In this document: positions 1 to 8,537 of the stretch, piece by piece
How positions within the stretch are numbered: the first letter of the stretch is position 1
How the letters are laid out: the number at the start of each line of letters is the position of its first letter
Origin: Chytridium lagenaria
Lineage: Eukaryota; Chytridiomycota; Chytridiomycetes; Chytridiales; Chytridiaceae
Length of the DNA: 64,000 nt
Direction of reading: 5' to 3'
Assembly (NCBI GenBank): GCA_025449115.1
Contig: JAHLKC010000112.1
Span: forward strand, 62,001 to 126,000
Notes under the pieces: generated by a model
What the model was told of the DNA's origin: nothing
What the model saw: the letters and a program-made list of their open reading frames with translations, nothing else
The model's database searches: none
Made by a program: the position numbers and the translations under genes

Positions 1-115
1 GGAAAGTCGAGAAAGTAAGACGTTGCTATTCTTTCACATGTAACATAGCTTAGAACTATCGGAAACGTCCAGAAATGCTCGAAAGACCTTTATATAACCT
101 GAAATTTTCTGGCAG

Positions 116-545
116 GCTCTGGCTCGCTATTATACACAAAATTTGGTTAAATCTGTTTCTGAATTCGATTCTTTCTGCAATCATCTAGTGTCTCCATTCT
201 CCGTCAATTTTATTAGCAATGTCGCGGGATTCTCGTTGCAAGCTTTATGGCCTATTATGTCTATGGCAGATACTCTTGGCGATCATGACTTGATTTCATG
301 TCGTCAAAGGATTCTTTCGCATATCAAAGTCGCAAGACCTGTTTTGTGGCCCTCAAAAAGTTGAATCCGTGACATCTCACGTTCTAAATCTTCTTGATGG
401 GAGTTATTGTCTCTTTAAGGGCGACCGCAGGACTGCACGACGGCATCTTCGTACATTGATCACACCAAAGTCGGTGGCGTTTTGGGAGGAAGATGACCGG
501 GATGGTTGGGGGTTGCGAATATGGGCTATGGATGTTGGATGGTGA
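116..545 (+). CDS. 3' end of an ATPase/helical-repeat protein (second paralogue), partial
   Basis: Only the C-terminal part lies in the window; the gene enters from the left edge. From about 116 the reading is A-L-A-R-Y-Y-T-Q-N followed by a helical stretch (FSLQALWPIMSMADTLGDHD) typical of the alpha-helical repeat tail of large ATPase/TPR proteins. The frame changes around 325-360, by a roughly 35 nt intron or a sequence indel. The last exon, from about 360, reads VLNLLDGSYCLFKGDRRTAR and stops with TGA at 543-545. This last exon matches the last exon of the minus-strand gene that ends at 886 (IRAAECVVLGKKAEARRRL), so the two are convergent paralogues. Function is inferred only from that paralogue: a signalling-type ATPase without recognised catalytic output. 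Exon borders are approximate. Confidence 0.5.
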
Positions 546-885
546 CGAGAAATACCGGATTGAAGCGAGGGGATACTTTGAGCGAATCCAGGCCAACACG
601 TTTCTGACATGGATGCATGGTGCCAAAGTTCTGAGTTCTCGCTGGTACTTTACTATAGCGTTTTTCTTCAAGTGTTAATACTGCCTTATGTATATCAGAG
701 TCGTCATTTTATATATTGCATAAAGAATAAATACAATGAGCCGCGTTTCGTCGCGACAACAAAATCAAATCCGTGTCCGCCATTCTCTTTGGAAAGGCTT
801 AGATCTATCTAACCATTCCAAAAACGTCATCGCCGACACTCTCCCAAACAAGTTCTCCCCTCTTTCAAGTGTATTTCCTGCCCGT
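546..885. other. intergenic gap between convergent paralogues
   Basis: About 340 bases separate the stop codons of the two convergent ATPase/repeat genes. It is AT-rich with short runs and must hold both 3' ends. AATAAA lies at 727-732 in the plus direction, a plausible polyadenylation signal for the left gene. No coding stretch is supported. Confidence 0.5.
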
Positions 886-3800
886 CTATGACCACAAACC
901 AGTATGCGCTAGTCCAAACCAAAGTGGTTCCGCTTCCCTCCAAAATTCCACCACAGCTGGTGCCAGCACCGCCTGCAATCGCCTCCTTGCTTCCGCCTTT
1001 TTCCCAAGAACAACGCACTCAGCAGCTCGAATAATATGATAATATTAATATCTCCGACAACCCTTTCGAAAACTTTTTAGATGGGATTCGAATCGTCTCG
1101 CATGCATCCAGAATTACTTTTGACGCCGTCTTCACCCATGTATCATCCGTATCAACATCCAGCAATGATATGATGAGCCAGAGTCCCATGAAACAAAATT
1201 TAGCTAAACCTTGCTGAAGTTGATGTATTCCAGCTTTATGAATTCCCCTGGAAGCTCTTTCAGGAAGTTAATGGCGGCGTGACTGTCCTGATCCATTATC
1301 GCCCTCCAAAGATCAATTGACGCAAAAGCTATTCCTTTCTTCGAAGGTTTCCCCATGGTTTGAGAAAGCCTGAATGGAGGAATCAGTTATGATACCAAGG
1401 AAAGCATACACAAATAATCACCTTTCATTTAAAGCATTCAGTTCCTCTTCGCATTTAGTCAAGAGTTCCAAATCCTTGTATATGATTGCCCCCCTTGTGA
1501 GTAAAATACACGTGTATTGGGCTGCAGTAACGTGGTACTCCTTAATCTCTTCAAACCTAGGCAAGAGGAGATTTTTTAAATCTTTGCTGCTTTTCGGTAA
1601 ACGGACGTAAAACATCAAACACCGAGCAACTTGATTTAAGTTAATAAATCGAGTACAGATAAATTATGAAAGCCGCCATCAAATAAATATGTAGGACATA
1701 AAACCTACCTTGCCACTGGCCATAATCACCAGCTCGTTCAAAAGATCTGCGGATAAGACGGTTATTAAAACTAAGGCAAAGAGTGCACATATGGAAACAT
1801 ACTCTTGGAATTTAATCGAGAAATCTTCAAGCTGCCTAAAGGTAGTCGTGCTGAGTGAAGCGATAACTGCCGACATTGCTGCAAATGATCCGCGTAACAC
1901 TTCCGGCGTACATTTACGGGCAGCCTCCAACCCTGCGTTGCAGTAAATTTGAGATATCCGTTTCGACGAAAGTAAAAGTAGGAACGAGGACATCATGGAG
2001 CTCATAGCCCATGCCGACGGCTCCACTGTGCTAATTCGCAGCGTAATATTCAACAATTCAAGCATCGTCACTATTATAAAGTTGATGGGAGTCCCGGGAT
2101 TAATTTGTACGCTCCATAAAGTCGCCAGAGAGCTTGGTTCGCATATAAAGCGCCTTGTAAAGATGGGCGACGCCGTGCGGGTAAGGATTTTCTTCCGCCT
2201 CGTGTGCTTATAAATAGCTCAATGTGTCGAAGTCCACGCTTCAAAATATCTCTAGTGGTCGCTTTCTCGGGCTCAGGGAGATTGATGCCGAGGAGGTTAA
2301 GAGCGGATTTAGAAAAAGCAAACACTTCTCGAAAGTTATATTCTAATGATGTGATTAAAGCTACTGAAGCGTGCCATCCAGCTTGACGTTCCGGATTTCG
2401 AAAAGATAATGGTATTCCGTCACCATTCAGCTCTTTAAAAGACCTTATAAGATCAAGCAGAATTACTCGTGCTTCCTTGTTAAATCCTCGCTTTTCGTAA
2501 AAAAATCTAAAGGAACACTTTATTAGCGAAAACTTAGCTTTTTGAGACTTACCCCAACTCTTCGGCATAAAGCATCCTTTTTTCGACATTATCGGTTAAC
2601 ATGTAATGATGATACAGCAGTGGAAGACTAGAGGGACGATTTCTCTCCGTCATCCTCTCTTCATGCAACCGTCCAACCTTCTCATGCAGGAATTTTTCTC
2701 TTCGATAGGGATACTATCATAAATCGCTATCGCAATAGAAATATGGCGAAAATAAACCATTTTCATCTTCTTTCCCGGTCGCTGTTGCCTTTTAAAGTAA
2801 CAAAAAGAGTCTTCAAGAGTGATAAGTCGATCAAGACGCTCCACTGCAACGCGAGTCTCTAAAATGTCTCGAACGTCGGCTAGATTAATATATTGACCAA
2901 GAACGCATGCATGACGGAGGAAGTCTTGAAATGTCGGCTGAAGTCTAATCCGATTAAACTACGCAAAGAAACCCCATGGTACCTTTGAAACTGCATCATA
3001 ATGGCTTGACTGACATTGTTTTCTAGCAATGTTGCAATCTCTGAAGACTTTCCGCGTACGAATCTGAGAACACCTGATTCGACTGCAAACATATGATGCT
3101 CTTTCAATGTTTCGACGGAAAGCTCTAAAACCAAGGGACTTGTTTCTGTTTTTTCAAGAATGGCTGAAATAATAATATGAATACCGTTGAAGCCATAGTC
3201 TACTCACTCTTGATAACTTCGTCTTCGACGCTAGTAACATTTTCTGAGATTGACGACGTTAGGTAGTCCCTGATATCCTCAGGCTTGAGACCAGTAAGCA
3301 GGAGGTGTACAAAGTAGGCGGAATTCGCTAAACTCGAAGTGGCTTTAAAGTCCACGTCCTTCAGTGGTCTAGTACATAGAAAGAGAAATAATTGCTTTTT
3401 GATTTTAAGTTGAAACATGCAGGGTCATCGAGACTTTTTAGGGAAGAGCAAAAGGAAAGTTACTCACGTTGGGTCTTGATGTAAAAAGTAGAGACAGAAT
3501 TTCGAGAGATATCGAGTCGATCCACTATAACATTATGAAAAGGCAACATCTAATGTATCTTACCTGCATATCATCAAAGATAAAAGCGGTTTTATGAATT
3601 TTCGTCCATCTCCCAACAGACGTCCTATCAAGCTCACCATTATCTTGTTCCTAGACGCCGGTGTTAGGTTCTTTGTGAATTCAGTCTGTTCGAATCTGAT
3701 CCAAGGAAAGAACCCCGCTAGCAGCGGTGCCAACCCAGGATCCTCATTCATCCGTATCAGATACACCCCAATAGTCTCAGCGTTCACAAGAGAGACAATT

Positions 3801-4844
3801 TCCGCTTCGATTGATTGAGTCGATGACGGTATATGATGATCTCCTGGCAATGCTATGGGTGGAAGGGAAGTGACAGGACGAGATGGGACGGTTGAGGTTG
3901 GAAGCTGCTTTGCATGTTCGAATTTAAGGTTGCTGAGAAAAGCTCTTGTAATGTATTGAACAGCCGTTGTAATGGAAGAAAAGGGGACGAGGGAGTCTTC
4001 TTGTGCTATTCGAGTGATGCTACAATAAAGTTACTTAGTCACCTCCCAAAGCCATGGCGTGTGTAGCTACAATACTAACCATTCATCCACGAATCGTTCC
4101 TTAACGCCCCCTATAAAAGAAGTCCATCAATGTCGTCTTCCCAATACCGCTCGGTCCTTCCACAACCACAACCCTCATTTTACCATCTACAAGCCACTCC
4201 TCTGTCGCTCGTAATATCTTTTCCCTCTCGAGTTGGTACCCCACAACTTGACTTCGACCCGCGTTCACAAGGTTTTCCCGCGAAAGAGGTGATGGTGAAG
4301 GAACGCGTTCCGGAATGGCGTTCGGTAGTAAGGCATGGTGGTCAGCAGAAGGTGGCCAAGGATCCGCTCCAGTTTGCTTTAACAGATATTCATCGGCGGC
4401 ATGTGAAGTGCTTGGACTCACAGAGCTGACATAAACACCAGTGCTGTTAACGTTCGATTGACGTGTGGTGAGAGACTTCTCATCTTTGAAGACTGGGTGC
4501 GGAAGTGATGATTGATCGGCCGGTGCTGGAGGAGGCCAAGGATCCGCTCCGGCTCGTTCTATAACAAATCCATCGACGGCTTCCGTAATGCTGGGATTTG
4601 CCGCATAGCTTACATGAACGGCAGTGCTGTCAAGCGTCGAGTGAGGTGTTGGGTGAGACTTCTCATGTTTGGTGACGGCGTGCGGGAGTGGTAACTGTTG
4701 GGCAGGTGCTGGAGGAGGCCAAGGGTCTACAGCATTTCGAAATAGGGGTTTCTTGCTGTCTGAATCTCCCATGAAGGCAAACTCCTCCATGGAATCCTTC
4801 TCGGTTATCCCTTTCCCTTTCGAACTACCAATATCATTTGTCAT
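886..4844 (-). CDS. P-loop ATPase with C-terminal TPR-like helical repeats
   Basis: Large multi-exon gene. Exon 1 (4844 to about 4080) begins with a Pro-rich region of three roughly 60-residue repeats starting DPWPP, then a P-loop, EGPSGIGKTT (Walker A), near residue 230. Downstream, KTAFIFDDMQWID (about 3590-3510, across an intron) is Walker B. Next come a leucine-rich AAA lid region, the motif YFRHISIAIAIYDS (about 2750) and a long all-helical TPR-like region (2590-1400). The last exon, ending at a TAG at 886-888, carries R-A-A-E-C-V-V-L-G and an Arg-rich helix. This order resembles the ATPase-plus-TPR half of soluble adenylate cyclase (ADCY10) and MalT-like signalling ATPases; no cyclase domain is visible. 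At 3612-3614 one base seems missing in a C run, which breaks the frame just before Walker B. Roughly ten introns, so borders are approximate. A paralogue ends at 545 on the other strand. Confidence 0.65.
4335..4727 (-). repeat. three tandem protein-coding repeats (about 60 residues, DPWPP type)
   Basis: Inside exon 1 of the ATPase gene, residues 40, 101 and 161 each start a unit with D-P-W-P-P. Units run 4727-4545, 4544-4365 and from 4364 (truncated third copy). Shared features are DPWPPPAPA, a Leu-Pro-His/Asn element, K-x-E-K-S, S-T-x-V-x-V-S, and an Ala-Gly-Ala end. Period is 61 then 60 residues, so this is an internal duplication that kept the frame. Confidence 0.75.
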
Positions 4845-5204
4845 CTTGAAGATTGAAGATGTGAAGATTGAGGGGGACGGAGGGAACTCCGATTGAAGCC
4901 TATATACTCAAGGCCTGAAAATCCTCACTCAAACCATTGATGATCATCACAGTTTGGAACATGTTCGAGTACGAGCGACGATATCTGGATATGCTTTCAA
5001 CTTTGGTAGGTGTTTTTTTTATCTTACGCAGTACTCTACGCGCATCGTCCATTTCAGCTAATACGACATGAAGTGCGAAAATTAAAGTAAAATATCTTCA
5101 GGACATAAATCCAACGCATAGCTTTAGCATACATTATTCTATTATAAAAAAGAGATTACAAAGATGATCGCCAACAATCAATATCTCATCACGAGGTTTT
5201 GTTT
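4845..5204. other. gap with no gene seen
   Basis: It separates the upstream region of the ATPase gene (its start is at 4844, minus strand) from the 3' end of the first lipocalin gene. Both are on the minus strand. Nothing coding is supported. The lipocalin 3' UTR lies at the right side. Confidence 0.4.
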
Positions 5205-5867
5205 TTAAAAGTAAGTGCACCCTTCGTGCTTGACAGGCAACGCCAAAGTCTCATCAAGACCCAACTCCACCATCTTGCTCCTCAACGCCTTGATGGCATC
5301 AGCTCCAGGTAATCTCTCCCTCGTGAAGATCCAAAGACCCTGTCCGTTCGGCACCTGAATGATCTGAGCAAACGGTGAGTTGGCCACACATTTTCCGTTA
5401 GACTCTTGGTTAGGGGCACCACCAGACACGATGGACCACTGGTACTCTCCGTTGACGATGGGGCCGGTAGCGACAACCCAGTAAGGTCCACCCAAGAATC
5501 CAGGAAGGAATTCAGGTCCAACGGAAACCTTTGACGGACGGGAGGCATCGCGGATGGTTCCCTTAAGGTTGGGAGTGGTTTGCTGTGCAGGTCCATCAAC
5601 GGCGCCGATACGGACAAAGTTGAAGACTGAGATGGTCGATTCGGAGGATTGGGTGTAGACAGCGGTTGTGCAGTGGTTCCAGGTTGCGGGGAGACCTTGA
5701 GTGGGCATTTGGGCTTGGATGTACCATTGGCCGAGGTAGGCAGGGAGGGAGAAGTCGGTAACGGCGTCAAAGTTGCGGGGAGGGCATTTATTGCGGGACT
5801 GGCCGGGGATGGCGAGGGCGGATGCGGTGAGAGTGAGAGCGGCCGTGAGGATGGAAAGGAGCTGCAT
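5205..5867 (-). CDS. secreted lipocalin (copy 1)
   Basis: Intronless 220-codon gene. Residues 1-19 are a classic signal peptide ending A-L-A. The mature protein carries the lipocalin signature G-Q-W-Y at residues 46-49 (the G-x-W motif of the first strand), F-N-F-V-R-x-G, a conserved TPNLKGTIRDASRPSK block, GPYWVVATGPIV, and W-I-F-T-R-E near the end, which fits the third lipocalin motif. Four cysteines (near residues 28, 68, 158 and 217) are conserved with the paralogue at 7333, suggesting two disulfides. Lipocalins bind small hydrophobic ligands in a beta-barrel cup; the ligand here is unknown. The start is the ATG at 5865-5867: longer in-frame upstream sequence has no signal peptide and includes the TATA region. 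Third positions are strongly C-biased, as in highly expressed genes. Confidence 0.85.
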   Translation of the reverse strand: MQLLSILTAALTLTASALAIPGQSRNKCPPRNFDAVTDFSLPAYLGQWYIQAQMPTQGLPATWNHCTTAVYTQSSESTISVFNFVRIGAVDGPAQQTTPNLKGTIRDASRPSKVSVGPEFLPGFLGGPYWVVATGPIVNGEYQWSIVSGGAPNQESNGKCVANSPFAQIIQVPNGQGLWIFTRERLPGADAIKALRSKMVELGLDETLALPVKHEGCTYF

Positions 5868-7332
5868 GATTTTAAATTTAACTTGATTGCTTAAAGGATG
5901 TGGATGAGATGGGAGGAAAGAGAATGAAGACGCCCCTTCCTTTATACCGTTCGCAGATTCTAGAGAAAGTTCACCACCAAACCTAAACGTCAACAAATTG
6001 GTGACAGTACTCAAAGACGCGGAAGAAACCATAACAAAAATTTGTCTCCCACCATATATCCGAGTCCGACCGACTCCTGTTACGAAATCCTTCAAAAAAA
6101 CCCTCAACTATGAAACTAGGTATTTAATAACCCATCAATGTCATCCTCGATCCACTTCGATCTCGCTCCCAAAGCAGTGACAGCTGTAACGCGACGTTTT
6201 AGCAGCTCGGCTTTAATATATTTAATAATGTCGTGTACTTTGTGCCTTAGCCGAGGCAATGATGGTGACGTTGATGAGGCGAGTAACGGGATTCCGTCGA
6301 AAGACGATCTAAAATGACGGCCGGACTCGACGAAATCGCGGGGTGTTATAAACATTGATTATAGATACAAAGTGATAGGATGACGTAGATCCGCCATCAT
6401 CATCATCAAATCTGCAGTCTTAGACTCTTAGCCTCTTGCGCATTTAGTTAAGGCGATGAAAACGACTGTCGATGTAGAAATAGAGAGAGTGTGAGATTAT
6501 CTCAAGACGTCGTTCACGCTGAAGCGGGTCGCGTACTCTCGTGATCACCTATGAGCAATGCCACCCCCACTCCAGCCCAACTCCACGGGGTTATTACAAA
6601 TTAATATTCTCCACATTGCCTCGTTTTAATTCAACCTCGTCTGATCCATCATCATCCATCACAAAGACAAAAACGTCACCGAAAACGGGATCCCTGATAA
6701 ATCCGACCGACCCTTTTTATACTCGTTTCCTTTTCCGAAGACCTTTTTTTCCGAGGATGATGTGATCGTGCAACGAAAAATCGACGATCCAACTGCAAAT
6801 TTCTAACGGGTGTAACCGTGGACACATTTATAACCATATATGGTGGATTGTAACTAAACCTTAACGTTGTACGACACACATGTCAGACAACAAAATTGCG
6901 CCTTTTCTATCGGAGAAATCAAAAAACGAACCCTGTTTGGGGTTTTTCCGAGATAATGCCAATTCGTGACTTCGATCTACGGATCCGAGAGCCACCCTTT
7001 CACAAGAATAAAACAAACTTTTGCTTTCCCTGTTGAAAAAAGATATCCGGCAATTCTTCCACCTTTTCTCCGTAATCGTATTATCATCATCGTGTGCGCA
7101 GGTTGACTGACCGACTGACTATACTAAGAAGGGGCGCAAATAATCGGTGATCACCCTTGAACGTTACCCTCAGCCATCTTTGAACAGCGTCATAAAGCTA
7201 TCCCACCTGCTTTACCACTCCAAGGCATATAAAATCCCCCAATCCCTCCCTACTTCCTTTTCTCCATCTCATCCACTCAACAATCAAATCAACCAAATCT
7301 CCTCTTCTCTTACTTCAGCCTCTCTAATCAAT
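5868..7332. promoter_or_regulatory. shared divergent promoter region of the two lipocalin genes
   Basis: The two start codons face away from each other across 1465 bp. Each promoter has a TATA box: TATAAA on the minus strand at 5941-5946 and on the plus strand TATAAAA at 7228-7234. Each also has the same 12-mer CCATCTCATCCA, at 5901-5912 (minus) and 7264-7275 (plus), 34 and 36 bases after the TATA start. The pyrimidine-rich leader then runs to the ATG. The middle of the region holds no supported gene. The matched layout says the duplication included the core promoter. Confidence 0.6.
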
Positions 7333-7995
7333 ATGCGCGTCTTCTCCATCCTTGCCGCTGCCCTCTCCCTCTTCGCCTCCGCTACCGCCCTCCCCGGCCA
7401 AGGCGGCCAGAGGAAGTGCCCCCCTTCCAACTTTGACGCCGTCACCGATTTCGCTCTTCCCCAGTTCCTTGGCCAATGGTACGTTCAGGCCCAAGCGCCT
7501 ACCATCTACCTTCCCGTCGAGCAGAACTACTGCGTCGCCGCCAACTACTCCCAAACCTCCCCGAACACCATCTCCATCTTCAACTTCTCTCGTGTCGGCT
7601 CCGTCACAGGTCGCATCCAAGCTACCACCCCTAACCTCAAGGGCACTATCCGTGACGCCGCTCGCCCTTCCAAGCTCTCTGTTGGCCCCGAATTCCTCCC
7701 CGCCTTCCTTGCCGGCCCATACTGGGTCATCGCCACTGGTCCCATTGTGGAAGACAAGTACTCTTGGGCGTTAATCTCTGGTGGTGCCCCCAACCAGGAG
7801 TCGAACGGAAGGTGTCTCGCCAACGAGGCCGTCTTCTCCCTTTTCAACGGCAACGGACAGGGTCTTTGGATCTTCACCCGTGAAAAGGTCGCCAACCCTG
7901 CTCTTGTTCAGCAGCTCCGTGACCTTGCCACTTCCAAGGGTCTTGATGCATCTGCCATGAACGCGGTTGAGCAGGCCAACTGCACTTACGCGTAA
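7333..7995 (+). CDS. secreted lipocalin (copy 2)
   Basis: Intronless, again exactly 220 codons. Signal peptide MRVFSILAAALSLFASATA, then a mature domain aligned along its whole length with copy 1: C-P-P-S-N-F-D-A-V-T-D-F, G-Q-W-Y-V-Q-A-Q, F-N-F-S-R-V-G-S-V, TPNLKGTIRDAARPSK, GPYWVIATGPIV, W-I-F-T-R-E-K and a C-terminal N-C-T-Y. The four cysteines are conserved. A longer open frame from 7147 contains the TATA box and is rejected in favour of the ATG at 7333, which begins the signal peptide. Sequence divergence from copy 1 is moderate and spread evenly, so this is an old duplication kept under selection. Strong C at third positions suggests high expression. Ligand unknown. Confidence 0.85.
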   Translation: MRVFSILAAALSLFASATALPGQGGQRKCPPSNFDAVTDFALPQFLGQWYVQAQAPTIYLPVEQNYCVAANYSQTSPNTISIFNFSRVGSVTGRIQATTPNLKGTIRDAARPSKLSVGPEFLPAFLAGPYWVIATGPIVEDKYSWALISGGAPNQESNGRCLANEAVFSLFNGNGQGLWIFTREKVANPALVQQLRDLATSKGLDASAMNAVEQANCTYA

Positions 7996-8406
7996 ATATC
8001 TGTTTTCTGTCATCCTGCACTCGCAACTCTCTTCTGCGTCTATTTTCACACAAGTTCAAAAACATCAACGTTTCGTTTCCTCTCCAAAAAAACCCTTGAA
8101 TATGTATTTTATCCCGCTGCGATAATATCCCGAAGAATAAAAAGTTGATTCTGATTACAATATGCAAACTCAGTTATTACTTTTACAACTACTCGCACTC
8201 TTCGGATTAACTTTGTGTTAATTTTAACAATTTACCGGAGAATTAAATAACGATTTTGTGTATTGACATATCATATAAACGGTATTGAAATATGCGGAAT
8301 CTACAAAGTATACTCTACAGGGTATATAGTAAAACACATCTCCACCCCACCTCGTCCATGTCTCATATCTAAATATATCTTCAGGTCGCAGCATCTTACT
8401 CGGTGT
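7996..8406. other. gap: 3' region of lipocalin 2
   Basis: Contains AATAAA at 8136-8141, about 140 bases after the lipocalin stop, a likely polyadenylation signal. The rest is AT-rich and shows no supported gene. Confidence 0.5.
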
Positions 8407-8537
8407 GGCCACTCCCTGAAACTATCACATCCACCCTTCTCTTTTTGCAACACTTCTCCACACCTTACTCGGGAGGCCACTCCCTGAAACCATCACATCC
8501 ACCCCTCTCTCTTTGCAACACCCCTCCACACCCTCCC
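8407..8537. repeat. two-copy tandem repeat, 68-bp unit
   Basis: Units begin GGCCACTCCCTGAAAC at 8407 and again at 8475. Both continue through a shared CATCACATCCACCC-type core, a TTTGCAACAC element and CTCCACACC. The second unit differs by a few substitutions and is slightly shorter at its end. The period of 68 is not a multiple of three. It overlaps the 3' end of the S41 protease gene. Confidence 0.75.

Noticed and set aside
1087..1110. tRNA-like T-arm (GATTCGAATCCCA on the minus strand)
   Set aside because: No acceptor stem or anticodon arm around it; it lies inside the ATPase gene.
7324..7895. Long overlapping open frames on both strands across lipocalin 2
   Set aside because: They are shadows caused by the strong C-ending codon bias of the real gene.
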